Source of the DNA: Planctomycetota bacterium
GTDB lineage: Bacteria > Planctomycetota > Phycisphaerae > Sedimentisphaerales > Anaerobacaceae
Length of the DNA stretch: 48,717 nt
NCBI GenBank assembly: GCA_025459125.1
Contig: JALORE010000007.1
Location: 1 to 48,717, forward strand
Direction: 5' to 3'
Part shown: one piece after another, positions 1-8,046 of the stretch
Layout: every line of letters starts with the position of its first letter
Numbering within the stretch: position 1 is the stretch's first letter
Notes under the pieces: model-generated
The model's database searches: none
Told to the model about the DNA's origin: nothing
Seen by the model: the letters and a program-made list of their open reading frames with translations, nothing else
Translations under genes and position numbers: made by a program

Positions 1-272
1 TTCAGGGCTTCCAGGTCGGTTTGACAAGGCTGGTCGGGCACGGCGGCCCGCGGGACCTGGCGGATCAGGGAGAACGCCTGATCGATCTGAGAACGCCGGA
101 TGACCGGGGAGTGACACGAGGCCACCACCTCGAGGTCGAGGCTCTGCACCCGGTCCACGTGGCGCTCGAACTTGGCCGGGTCCAAGAGCTTGTACCAGGG
201 GCTGTTCCAGCAGTTGAACATCATGAGGCCGCCCTGCCAGGCGCCGGGATCGACGATCGAGAAGACGTCCAT
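1..272 (-). CDS. Metallo-beta-lactamase-like protein fragment, cut by window edge
   Basis: The minus-strand frame is open from an ATG at 272 to the window edge, giving about 90 residues with good protein character. It starts MDVFSIVDPGAWQGG and contains LEVVASCHSPVI, which resembles the late SxHGPxx region of metallo-beta-lactamase-fold and flavodiiron-type proteins. Its start overlaps the stop of the upstream membrane protein gene (TGATG), so translation is probably coupled. An MBL protein should carry its HxHxDH metal site before this region, and none is encoded upstream in this frame. The gene is therefore either a 5'-truncated remnant or a member of another family. The family assignment is tentative. 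Confidence 0.45.
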   Translation of the reverse strand, partial: MDVFSIVDPGAWQGGLMMFNCWNSPWYKLLDPAKFERHVDRVQSLDLEVVASCHSPVIRRSQIDQAFSLIRQVPRAAVPDQPCQTDLEAL

Positions 273-616
273 CAGCCACTGCCGGGGTTGGCCGGCGGGC
301 GGGAGAACTCCGGATAGAAGAAGTCCCGACACAAGATGAGCGGCACCACCACAAGGGCGTTTCCGATCAAGACGCCCAGCCCGTTCGCCAGCCCATGACC
401 GAAACCGAACGCGGTCCCCAGGGCGGCAAAAACCAGGCTGACAACCAACGCCCATTTCCGGCCCTGGACGAGACCGACGATCAGAACGACTTCACAGCCC
501 GCGGCCGCGAGGAGCGAGACAGAGCCGCGCTGGACGGCCAGCCCAAGGTGTACACACGCGATCAGACCGAGCGCGACAATCGCAATCCACAGGAATGACG
601 GAATCGGTCCCTTCAT
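272..616 (-). CDS. Small integral membrane protein, unknown function
   Basis: A 114-residue protein starting MKGPIPSFLWIAIV. The start is chosen because AAAGGGGTG lies just upstream of this ATG; the same frame continues 53 codons further upstream, but that stretch is arginine- and cysteine-rich and unlike protein. Three to four hydrophobic segments are visible: residues about 7-27, 35-50, 54-75 and 78-95. A short polar tail follows (RDFFYPEFSRPP). It has no recognised family motif. The stop overlaps the start of the next gene downstream, suggesting a two-gene unit. Confidence 0.65.
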   Translation of the reverse strand: MKGPIPSFLWIAIVALGLIACVHLGLAVQRGSVSLLAAAGCEVVLIVGLVQGRKWALVVSLVFAALGTAFGFGHGLANGLGVLIGNALVVVPLILCRDFFYPEFSRPPANPGSG

Positions 617-732
617 GGAACACCCCTTTCGCCGACCCGATCCACAGATGCCACCCGGTTGCCCACCGCTCCGGCATGGAGACAGTGGCCGACAGTCCCG
701 CCCCGGCTGCAGTATTCCACCGGCAGAAGACG

Positions 733-762
733 AAAAAGGCGGGGAATAGAGCGTTCCCCGCC
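733..762 (-). terminator. Rho-independent terminator after the ThuA-domain gene
   Basis: On the minus strand, GGCGGGGAA, a 7-nt loop and TTCCCCGCC form a perfect 9-bp stem followed directly by TTTTT. It lies about 50 bp downstream of the ThuA-domain stop codon and upstream of the small membrane protein gene. This is the clearest intrinsic terminator in the window. Confidence 0.88.
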
Positions 763-808
763 TCCTGTTCATGGACAAATCTGGGGGTTTTGGCCGCGTG
801 GCCGAGGC

Positions 809-1642
809 TCAGCCTTGGCGCGGCGCCGCCCATTGGACCGCGTTGATCATGATCCTGCGGATGTTCGGGTCGAAGAAGATCGGGTTGGTCTCATGCCCGG
901 GCTGGAAGTAGAAGAACCGGCCCTTGCCGATCTCCCAGGTCAGACCCTGCTGGCTGGGGTCGACCTTGCCGTCTTTCAGCGTGGCCACGCCCTCGAACAC
1001 CACCGCCTGCGGCGTCGGCACGGCGTACGGATCGCTGTACCGCTCGGTGTGCTCGACCGTGAATTCCTTGACCCCCTTGGCGATCGGATGGTCGGGACTC
1101 TTGACCGTAACCTTCAGGGTGGTGGAGTCGCCGACGTAGGCCTTCCACGAGCAGGCCGTGCCCATGAGCTTCTTGTTCGGCTTGGCGAAGTGCGAGGAAT
1201 GCAGGGAGATGAAGCCCATGCCATCTTCCTTCACGCGCTTGACGATCTTGTCCACCAGCTCATTCTTGACGTCCCCATGCTTCTGATGGCCCCACCAGAT
1301 CAGCACATCGGCCCGGTTGAGCAGCGCCTCCGGCAGGCCCTGGTCCGGATCGGACAGATTGGCGACGACCACATCCCAGCCTTCGAGTTCTTTCAGCCCC
1401 TCGGCGATGGCACCGTTGATATCGTTGGGATAGAGCTTCTTCGGCGCCGTGCCTTCCGACCACACCACGACGGTGCGTCGGGCCTGGGCCTTGCCGCTGG
1501 CTTTCTTGCCCTTCTTGCCCTTGCCTTTCTTGTTCTTGGGCTTCTCGGCCCCGTCCGCGTTCAGACCGACACCCAGCACCAGCCCCGCCGCCACGGCCGC
1601 CCCGGGCCACAGTAACTGCCGACGTGAAAACTCCCGAATCAT
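809..1642 (-). CDS. Exported ThuA-domain protein
   Basis: A 277-residue protein. The N-terminus has a Tat-type signal (SRRQLLWPGAAVAAG, residues 6-20), followed by a strongly lysine-rich linker (about residues 34-52). The ThuA domain runs from about residue 56 to the end. It shows VVVWSEG, an ADVLIWWGHQKHG strand-loop, FISLHSSHF (145-152), PIAKG, EHTERY and a late GKGRFFYFQPGHE. ThuA-fold proteins are class I glutamine-amidotransferase-like and are common beside sugar-degradation genes; their biochemical role is poorly defined. The RBS AAAGGGGTG precedes the ATG. An intrinsic terminator follows the gene. The family call is firm; the substrate is unknown. Confidence 0.88.
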   Translation of the reverse strand: MIREFSRRQLLWPGAAVAAGLVLGVGLNADGAEKPKNKKGKGKKGKKASGKAQARRTVVVWSEGTAPKKLYPNDINGAIAEGLKELEGWDVVVANLSDPDQGLPEALLNRADVLIWWGHQKHGDVKNELVDKIVKRVKEDGMGFISLHSSHFAKPNKKLMGTACSWKAYVGDSTTLKVTVKSPDHPIAKGVKEFTVEHTERYSDPYAVPTPQAVVFEGVATLKDGKVDPSQQGLTWEIGKGRFFYFQPGHETNPIFFDPNIRRIMINAVQWAAPRQG

Positions 1643-1823
1643 CGTTCACCCCTTTTTCCGTAAATGTACGCTGGAATCGTTTGTGTCCCGGTCTCGGGTG
1701 AGGACGGGACGGTCCCAAGGGCCTCTCCAGGATTCCGGCTCTAGGCTGAAGAAGCACCACGATTCTATCGTCCCGAGGACAGAAACGCAACGCCTGCGCG
1801 GTCCCCGGGTCGGGCGTCCCGGG

Positions 1824-2312
1824 TCAGGCCTCGCGCGGCTCGTCCGCGGGGGTACCGCCGTTCAATTCGGCAAACTCCCGCGCCAGAGGCTCGTCGCGGA
1901 ATTCGTATTCCACGCACCCGCTCCGCACGTCTACCTGGAAGGCGGGAGGAAGGAGCCGGTTCCAGAGGAAAACCGCCAGAAACCCGACGCTGCACAGGCC
2001 CAGCACGAGCAGGCCCGTCGCCCAGCCCTCCAGCCGGGGTAGCAGACAGATCATGCCGAAGGCGAAACTTGCCCCGGCGATGATCAGCGTCCGGCAGAAA
2101 TCCCAGATGCGCCAGAGCTGGAGTTTCACGGCGCACGTCGGGCAGCAAGGCACCCGCACACGGAACCAGCCCAGCCACAACCTGCGACCGTTCAAGTTGT
2201 CCCGAGCAACGACACGCGTGGATGAGCCGGGCCGCTCGGCACAGCAAACGACACACCGATCCGGAAACGCAACCGTCTCATATCGGGGAAGCACGACAGT
2301 AGAAATAGCCAA
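1824..2312 (-). CDS. Putative membrane protein with cysteine pairs, unknown
   Basis: About 162 residues from a TTG at 2312 preceded by CAGGGGGT. The frame extends to another TTG at 2441 that overlaps the upstream stop, but those 43 residues look non-coding. After the start comes CVVCC, then about 30 residues later CCPTC. This pairing suggests a zinc-ribbon-like or redox cysteine motif. Two hydrophobic helices follow (TLIIAGASFAFGMICLL and GLLVLGLCSVGFLAVFLW), then a charged C-terminal segment. No confident family assignment. The start codon is uncertain. Confidence 0.5.
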   Translation of the reverse strand: MAISTVVLPRYETVAFPDRCVVCCAERPGSSTRVVARDNLNGRRLWLGWFRVRVPCCPTCAVKLQLWRIWDFCRTLIIAGASFAFGMICLLPRLEGWATGLLVLGLCSVGFLAVFLWNRLLPPAFQVDVRSGCVEYEFRDEPLAREFAELNGGTPADEPREA

Positions 2313-2437
2313 CGGGACTACCCCCTGGGATTTCCCGAAACGAACTACTGCCCTGTTATCGTCGCACCGCGCGGCATTTCGGCACAGACGGCCCGGGAAC
2401 CGGCGGTCTGTCAGGCCGATCCAGCCGGAGCATCGGG

Positions 2438-2746
2438 TCAACGGACCTGGCGCTTGAAGACGAAGCTGTGATCGCCCTGTGGGCAGACCAGTTCCCAGCC
2501 CTGTTGACCCAGATCGGTCATGCGGTAGGCCAGCTCATTGTTCAGGGCCTCCAACTCCTGCACATTCCGGGCGCGCGCCGAAACATCTCCCAGGGCATCA
2601 AGACCCGTGAACCGCGCGTAGGACACGATCCTGTACTCCCACTTGATCTGGGCCGGAGCCTCGCGAGAAGACACTCTCCCGCCCCCTACCACGACCGCCA
2701 GAGTCAGAATTGTGCCGATCGCCACCAGCGTGGTACTCTGTTTCAT
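2438..2746 (-). CDS. Small secreted DUF4177-like protein
   Basis: A 102-residue protein starting MKQSTTLVAIGTILTLAVVV, a plain signal peptide or membrane anchor. The mature part has IKWEYRIVSY near the start and LGQQGWELV near the end, the paired motif of DUF4177-type small proteins. The function of that family is not established. The start is set by GAAGGGAGA upstream of this ATG; the upstream in-frame extension lacks a signal peptide. The gene probably forms a unit with the cysteine-rich membrane protein downstream. Confidence 0.62.
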   Translation of the reverse strand: MKQSTTLVAIGTILTLAVVVGGGRVSSREAPAQIKWEYRIVSYARFTGLDALGDVSARARNVQELEALNNELAYRMTDLGQQGWELVCPQGDHSFVFKRQVR

Positions 2747-2940
2747 AGGATGGTCTCCCTTCTGGGAACGCGGTTGTTCATTCCGGATCGAGACGCCGGG
2801 CATCTGCGAGCCCCACGTATGGATGGGTACCTGCGTACGAATATGACCGCCCTCGATGGTGTCATTGTATCCGCGTCCCCGGCCCGGTCAACCGCCGCGG
2901 CATCCAGACCGTGTCCCGCACTCCGGAGGGACTCAGTCTC

Positions 2941-2969
2941 TTGTATCCCGGCGTCGACACCGTTAGTAT
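2941..2969 (+). promoter_or_regulatory. Candidate sigma70-type promoter for the DegT-family gene
   Basis: TTGTAT, 17 bp and TAGTAT lie about 50 bp upstream of the GTG start at 3018 in the divergent intergenic region. The spacing is ideal but both hexamers deviate from consensus, so this is a prediction from sequence only. Confidence 0.35.
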
Positions 2970-3017
2970 GAGGTGGGGTCGTGGACGGCAAAATGTGTGA
3001 TGCAGAAGGGTGCAACC

Positions 3018-4250
3018 GTGAAGACAGACTGGCCTTGCGAATTCCCCGGCGTCAACTGGCTGGGCAAAGAGGAGGAAAAGGCGGTCCTGGACGTGGTACG
3101 AAAAGGGTCGCTGTTTCGCTACTACGGTCCGGAAGCGCCGACGCATGTCGCGCAATTGGAGGGCTGGGCCCGGCAATACTACGGCGTCGAGCACGCCCTG
3201 GCCGTCAACAGCGGCACCGGGGCCCTATGCACGGCGATGTCCGCCCTCGGAATCGGCCCGGGCTGCGAGGTGATCGTGCCGGCGTTCCTGTGGGTCTCGA
3301 CCGTCACCGCCATCGTGCAGTGCAACGCTATTCCCGTCGTGTGCGAGATCGATGACACCTTCAACCTGGACGCGGCAGACCTGCGCCGGAAAATCACGCC
3401 GCGGACGAAGCTGATCGTCGTCGTGCACATGGCAGGCGCCCCGTGCGACATGGCCGCCGTCATGCAGGTGGCGGACGAGCACAGGATTCCCGTGCTGGAG
3501 GACTGCGCCCAATGTAACGGCGGTTCCTTCCGAGGGTGTAAGGTTGGCACGTTCGGCCGGGTGGGGATCTTCAGCCTGCAGATCAACAAGAACGCCACCG
3601 CCGGCGAGGGCGGATTGGTCGTCACGGGTGACGACGCACTGTATCAGCGTCTCGTAGCCGCCCACGATGTGGGCGTGCCTTGGGAAAAGAACGCACCGAA
3701 TGAAACCAGTGACGTGCAGCTCTGGGGCCAGGGCCGCCGGATGAGTGAGCTGGCGGGAGCCGTCGCGAACGTACAATTACGGCGCCTGCCGGACATCGTC
3801 GCGCACATGCGTGCCTCGAAACAGCGCATCAAGGATGCCTTGGGCCGTCTCCCCGGCGTGTCCTTCCGGCGGCTCACCGACCCCGATGGCGACACCGGAC
3901 CCTTCCTGATTCTCTGTCTGGAGGACGAATCCCGAGCCCGCGCCGTGCTGGAGGTCATGAAGAAAGACGTCCGGAACGTCTGGTGTCTCCGTGAGTACGG
4001 GCTGCACATCTATCACAACATCGGCGCGCTGGTGCGGAAGGTGCCGTTGTCGCCCGCCGGCAACCCGTGGTCCCTGCCGCAGAACGCCGGGAGTGTGCGG
4101 GAGTACGGTAGAGGCGCCTGCCCGCAGAGCGATGCGTTGTTCGCCCGCTCGATCCTGATCACCATCCCCTCGCGGCTCACCCGGGCGCAGGAAAAAGAAA
4201 TGGCCCGCGCGATCCGTGCCTCGATCGCAGACGCGACGGCTCCCCGATAA
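3018..4250 (+). CDS. DegT/DnrJ/EryC1/StrS-family PLP aminotransferase
   Basis: A 410-residue fold-type I PLP enzyme. This family makes amino-sugars for surface polysaccharides and antibiotics. Visible features are the cofactor loop NSGTGAL, PVLEDCAQ (Asp for the pyridine nitrogen) and SLQINKNATAGEGG, where Lys (about residue 191) is the expected Schiff-base lysine. The GTG at 3018 is chosen because AGAAGGG sits 7 nt upstream; an open frame to 2973 has no such site. The gene stands alone on the plus strand, close to the decayed polysaccharide locus at 6.1-8.0 kb, so it may be a surviving part of that pathway. The reading frame is intact. The sugar substrate is unknown. Confidence 0.87.
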   Translation: MKTDWPCEFPGVNWLGKEEEKAVLDVVRKGSLFRYYGPEAPTHVAQLEGWARQYYGVEHALAVNSGTGALCTAMSALGIGPGCEVIVPAFLWVSTVTAIVQCNAIPVVCEIDDTFNLDAADLRRKITPRTKLIVVVHMAGAPCDMAAVMQVADEHRIPVLEDCAQCNGGSFRGCKVGTFGRVGIFSLQINKNATAGEGGLVVTGDDALYQRLVAAHDVGVPWEKNAPNETSDVQLWGQGRRMSELAGAVANVQLRRLPDIVAHMRASKQRIKDALGRLPGVSFRRLTDPDGDTGPFLILCLEDESRARAVLEVMKKDVRNVWCLREYGLHIYHNIGALVRKVPLSPAGNPWSLPQNAGSVREYGRGACPQSDALFARSILITIPSRLTRAQEKEMARAIRASIADATAPR

Positions 4251-4271
4251 CCGGTCCGCGCAGGACAAACC

Positions 4272-4305
4272 CGGGAAGGGTCCCCACACTTGGGCACCCT
4301 TCCCG
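4272..4305. terminator. Bidirectional hairpin between convergent genes
   Basis: CGGGAAGGGT and ACCCTTCCCG form a perfect 10-bp stem extended by four more pairs after one mismatch, with a 4-nt loop. It lies 21 bp after the DegT-family stop and 80 bp after the APC permease stop. It has no long T-tract, so it may act as a processing or weak bidirectional termination structure. Confidence 0.65.
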
Positions 4306-4385
4306 AACGCCCGGAACCGTGCCTTCAGACCCCATCCCCGCGCGCCCGGCGGCGACCTGGGGGCCTGCGGCGAGCTTGAGTTTCC

Positions 4386-5762
4386 TCAAACCGATGCTGT
4401 CGGTAGGGAGCTGTCGTCGCCTTCGATAGGCGCAAACGGCAGGGGCTTCCTGAAAAAGGAGGTCCGCCACGCGCCGTAGAGCACCCCGGCTGCGAGCCAG
4501 CATAAACCGGCGGTCTTGGCCTTCCAACCCAGGCTCAACCAAAGACCGAGACACACGCAAAAACCAAGCACCGGGGGAAGGCCATTCCAGAGGGTCTTGC
4601 GCTGGCCCCGCAGGAAGTACCGCACGAACGAAGAGGCGTTGACCCCCATGAAGGCAATCAATGCCCCGAAGTTGAGCAATTCGGCGCCGAGCGAATAGGT
4701 GAGCGTGAATGCGCCGATCAAGGTAAGGATCCCGACAAGGATAATGTTGTTACTGGGGACGCGAGTACGAGGATGAACGGCCGCGAAGAAACGGCGTGGA
4801 ATTGCGTTGTCACGGCCCATGCCATAGAGCAGGCGTCCGGCACCGAGGTGAGCTCCCGACCCCGAGCCGATCGAAGCCACGAGCAACGCCAGGTTGACGG
4901 CCAGAAAGAGCCACTGTCCCCCTGCCTTCCCGGCGACGTAGCAGAAGGCGGTATCGGTATCGGGAAATGTCGTTTCCGGCCAGACAAGCTGCGCCGCGTA
5001 GACCTGAGTGGAGGCCAGAATACCCGTGATCAAACAGACCAGAACGGTGGCCAGCAGGATGTTGCGACGGGGATTATGGACTTCTTCTGAGAGGGTGGAG
5101 ATGCCGTCGAAGCCGATATAGGTCAACACCGCCAGCGCGGCACCACCCGACACGACGGAAAACGAGTAGGTCTGGGGATCGTAGAAGGGTCGTGTCCAGC
5201 CCGCCCAACCCTCGGGGGGTTGCAGCCAGAGGTAACGAACGGCCGCGCCCAGGAACAGCACAATGACCACGCCCAAGCCGGCGCCGATGACCGTATTGGT
5301 TCGCGCACTGGCTTCGATGCCGCGGAGGTTCATGGCCGTGAACAGAATCGCGAAGAACACGGCAAAGACCGGGAAGGGAATCTCGGGAACAAAATTCATC
5401 GCCGCCTTGCTGCACCAGATCACGGAGATGATGGGATTCATCACATAATCGAAGATCATCCCCCAGCCCACCAGGTACCCGAGCGAGGGATGAACTTCCC
5501 GGCTGACGTAGGCGTACGCGGAGCCGGCACTGGGATACGCGTTGGCCATGCGCCCATACCCGATGGCCGTGAACAGCATGGCCACCATGCCGATCAGAAT
5601 AACCGTCACGACATGACCCTGGGCCTTCACGGCCGCGGCGCCAAAAAGCGGCATCGGGGCCGTAGGTTGAATCAGGATAATCCCATATAGGACCAAGGCG
5701 GGTAGACCAAGTATGCGCTTCAGACTGGGGGCACAAGCGGGTGATGCCGGAATTCCATCCAT
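4386..5762 (-). CDS. APC-superfamily amino acid permease
   Basis: About 458 residues with roughly 12 hydrophobic helices. It opens with the APC-type first helix (LPALVLYGIILIQPTAPMPL). The GYGRMANAYPSAGSAYAYVSR stretch matches the conserved cytoplasmic region after TM2, and GFDGISTLSEEVHNPRRN matches the conserved TM6-loop region. Members import amino acids or amines with H+ or as exchangers. The start at ATG 5762 (MDGIPASPA) gives the family's normal short N-terminus; the in-frame extension to 5912 is not protein-like. A promoter-like pair and a dyad repeat lie just upstream. Substrate unknown. Confidence 0.85.
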   Translation of the reverse strand: MDGIPASPACAPSLKRILGLPALVLYGIILIQPTAPMPLFGAAAVKAQGHVVTVILIGMVAMLFTAIGYGRMANAYPSAGSAYAYVSREVHPSLGYLVGWGMIFDYVMNPIISVIWCSKAAMNFVPEIPFPVFAVFFAILFTAMNLRGIEASARTNTVIGAGLGVVIVLFLGAAVRYLWLQPPEGWAGWTRPFYDPQTYSFSVVSGGAALAVLTYIGFDGISTLSEEVHNPRRNILLATVLVCLITGILASTQVYAAQLVWPETTFPDTDTAFCYVAGKAGGQWLFLAVNLALLVASIGSGSGAHLGAGRLLYGMGRDNAIPRRFFAAVHPRTRVPSNNIILVGILTLIGAFTLTYSLGAELLNFGALIAFMGVNASSFVRYFLRGQRKTLWNGLPPVLGFCVCLGLWLSLGWKAKTAGLCWLAAGVLYGAWRTSFFRKPLPFAPIEGDDSSLPTASV

Positions 5763-5792
5763 ACGGTCACAGGTCCCATCTGCATAGCCTGG

Positions 5793-5815
5793 CGACCGGC
5801 TCACGTGACCGGTCG
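5793..5815. promoter_or_regulatory. Dyad-symmetric operator-like site upstream of APC permease
   Basis: CGACCGG and CCGGTCG flank a perfect palindrome TCACGTGA, with one extra C breaking the outer symmetry. The site lies between the predicted -10 element (5831-5836) and the permease start at 5762. A repressor site or an mRNA hairpin in the leader are both possible. Confidence 0.4.
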
Positions 5816-5830
5816 AAGCGATCGCAGAGT

Positions 5831-5858
5831 ATTGTACGACACCCCTCTGGTGATGCAA
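5831..5858 (-). promoter_or_regulatory. Candidate promoter for the APC permease
   Basis: On the minus strand TTGCAT is followed after 16 bp by TACAAT (one mismatch to TATAAT). The predicted transcript would start near 5824 and carry the dyad at 5793-5815 in its leader, about 60 nt before the start codon. The -35 match is weak. Confidence 0.35.
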
Positions 5859-6082
5859 TCCTCTTTCGGCACCCTTTCCGTACCGGAACCGGGGGTTTCG
5901 CCTGCCCGCCAATTGGCAACTCCCCTATGCGTCCATGACTATCATTGTTCCTAATCTAATCACATCGTTGGGGATGTCGATGGCGGTGGGAATTCTGGAA
6001 TTCCCCCGGGGCACGAAGTCGGGCGCACGCCCCCCACACGCCCGACGGGGACGGAGTCCGGACTGTCAGGGAGCAGAAGCCG

Positions 6083-6925
6083 TTGCGGAAGCCTACGTTC
6101 CCGGACACGGAAGTGAGCGAGATCATCATTGAACCCAACAAGAGCATGACCCGGTTGTGGCAGGAGTTCTGGGCTTACCGCGAGTTCTTCTGTTTTCTGG
6201 CTTGGCGTGATATTCTCGTGCGCTACAAGCAGACGGTGATCGGAGTGCTGTGGAGCATCCTGCGACCGTTCCTGTCGATCCTCATTCTGACTGTCGTATT
6301 CGGCACGGTGGCCGGCCCGCCTTCCGATACGGTGCCTTACCCGCTGCTCGTTTGTGCGGCGGTGTTGCCCTGGGAGTTCTTCAACAGCGCCCTGGGCCAG
6401 GGCAGCCAATCCCTGGTGGTCAACCGCAACCTGATCGCCAACGTGTACTTCCCGCGGATCATTCTGCCGAGCGCCACGCCCCTGCTGCTGCTGGCGGCCT
6501 GCGTCTCCCTGCGGGGTGCCTACTGGATTTCCGCCCTCAACGTCAAGTACCGCGATTTCCGTCACCTCGTGCCCTTCATCCTGCGCTTCGGGATGTACAT
6601 CTCTCCGGTCGGTTTCAGCAGCGCCATGGTGCCCGGAAGATGGAGATGGCTCGATTCGCTGAACCCGATGGTGGGCGTCATCGATGGCTTCCGCTGGGCG
6701 CTGCTGGGAGGACAAACCGACTTCTTCTGGCCCGGGTCGTATTCGCTGGATATCGGGCTGAATCCCTCGCTGGCCGAGGACGCCTGGGACATCATTCGCA
6801 GTTATCCCCTGGGGGAGATCGTCCTGGGCGCCGATACGGATCGGCAAAGCCTCGTATCGCCCCACCGTACCTGGGGCGTGATTCATCCGGCCGAGGTGAG
6901 TTGGAGGACGGAGATTGTCACCTGA
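6083..6925 (+). pseudogene. Decayed ABC-2 polysaccharide export permease (Wzm-like)
   Basis: The 280-residue frame is clearly related to Wzm/RfbA-type permeases. It has EPNKSMTRLWQEFWAYREF, FLAWRDILVRYKQTVIGVLW, NRNLIANVYFPRIILP, ISALNVKYRDFRHLVPF and SLNPMVGVIDGFRWALLGG. Between PRIILPS and ISALNVKYRD only about 20 residues remain, where my recollection of the family has roughly 55-60, so a transmembrane segment appears lost. After GFRWALLGG the final helix and cytoplasmic tail are replaced by an unrelated hydrophilic stretch to residue 280. No Wzt ATPase gene lies beside it. The frame is still open, so this may be a degenerate rather than a dead gene, but normal transport function is unlikely. 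Confidence 0.7.
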
Positions 6926-7165
6926 GCGCGAGCAGAATAAGCGCCCGCCGTGGTACACCCCCGTCTTTCAGCAGGTCGTGCGACACCACCCGAGCGCTGC
7001 TTTCCCCGGCTCCCAGGAGTACACGAACGAAACGGCCGAGTTGAGCCTGTCACTCGATGTCGTCTATCACCTGATTGAGGATGATGCCTTCGAAGCCTAT
7101 ATGCGACGGTTTCTCCAATCCGCCCTCCAAGCACACGCACCTGCCAACCAGGAGGTGAACGTCAC
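6915..7165 (+). pseudogene. Remnant of a class I SAM methyltransferase
   Basis: The frame encodes ETAELSLSLDVVYHLIEDD followed by AFEAYMRRFLQSA. This closely resembles the motif IV-V region of sugar- or surface-glycan-linked SAM methyltransferases, where an LSLDVIYHLVED-like string is typical. The N-terminal SAM-binding glycine loop is absent, and the sequence after the motif runs into the next gene's leader. It overlaps the damaged permease and precedes the frameshifted glycosyltransferase. I infer an internal fragment left by deletions on both sides. The open frame continues to 7250, but those codons belong to the glycosyltransferase in another frame. Confidence 0.55.
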
Positions 7166-8046
7166 ATGGAGAGTCCGCCGAAAGTCAGCATCATTCTACC
7201 CACCTACAACGGAGCCAAGTACCTGCAGCAATCGATCGAGAGCTGCCTGAACCAGACCCACACGAACATCGAGTTGATCGTCGTCGATGACGGCTCGTCG
7301 GACGCGACCCCGCAGATCGTCGGTGCCTGCACGGACCCGCGCTTGCGGTACGTCCGGCACCCGCCCAACCAGGGATTGCCGGCGGCGCTGAACACGGGCT
7401 TCGCCCACGCCAGCGGGGACTATCTGACCCGGACCTCGGAGGACAATCTGTTTCTCCCCAAGCGGTGGAGAAGATGGTGCGGTTTGCCTGGACCGGAAAC
7501 CACGCCTTCGTCTTCACGGATTACTACCGCTTCAACGGCCCGGACCCTGCCCTTGGCACGACGCAGGTCCAATTGCCGGACAGTCCGCAGTGGGACGAGG
7601 GCAACTGCATCGGCTATTGCTTTCTGTATTCCCGCGAGGTGCGAGGGCGCATCGGGGATCACGATCTCAGCACGCGACTCGTCGAGGACTATGGCTACTG
7701 GATCAGGATCTCGCAGCTCTTTCCCCTGGCCCACCTCAACGAGCCCCTGTACCTGGCCCGCTTCCATGGCCGGTCCCCGTATGCCACGCGTTACCGGGAG
7801 GTCGGATTGCTCGACCTCCTCCTGCGGCTCCAATACGGCCTGCTGGACAGGCCCGAGGTGGGCCCGCCGTTCCTCAATCTGATCGCGACCAAGCGCGGGC
7901 GACTCCGGCGGGTTCGAATGGCCTTCCTCAGACCCCTCCTGGGTGCGCGAGTCGACCGCCTGCTGAAAGGCTTCCAGGCGGGACAAGTCGATCTGGCGGC
8001 CACGCGGGCGAGACTGCCGATGATCCTGCAGCGATGGCCCATCTAA
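7166..8046 (+). pseudogene. Family 2 glycosyltransferase with a one-base frameshift
   Basis: The first part (7166-7459) has a perfect GT2 nucleotide-sugar domain: VSIILPTYNGAKYLQQSI, ELIVVDDGSSD and PNQGLPAALNTG. After LFLP the frame is lost. The continuation lies in another frame from about 7462 (AVEKMVRFAW) to the stop at 8046, including YCFLYSREVRGRIGDHD and LVEDYGYWIRISQLFPLAHLNEPLYLARFHG, the acceptor half of the same family. Restoring one base near 7459/7460 would give one protein of about 293 residues. A strong AGGAGGTG lies upstream of the ATG. It is a recent pseudogene or an assembly or sequencing error. Its stop overlaps that of the convergent aldolase gene. Confidence 0.82.

Larger units (their letters stand above)
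5763..6082. other. Divergent intergenic region with several dyads, no gene seen
   Basis: This 320-bp gap separates the APC permease from the plus-strand permease remnant. I see no coding sequence in it. It holds a dyad at 5793-5815, promoter-like hexamers at 5831-5858, GGGAATTC-TG-GAATTCCC at 5988-6005, and GTCGGGCG (6018-6025) pairing perfectly with CGCCCGAC (6039-6046). The last hairpin lies 36 bp before the permease remnant start. Confidence 0.5.

Noticed and set aside
7165-7250. Continuation of the methyltransferase frame into the glycosyltransferase
   Set aside because: From 7166 on, the glycosyltransferase frame carries the real motifs and a strong Shine-Dalgarno; the other frame is incidental.
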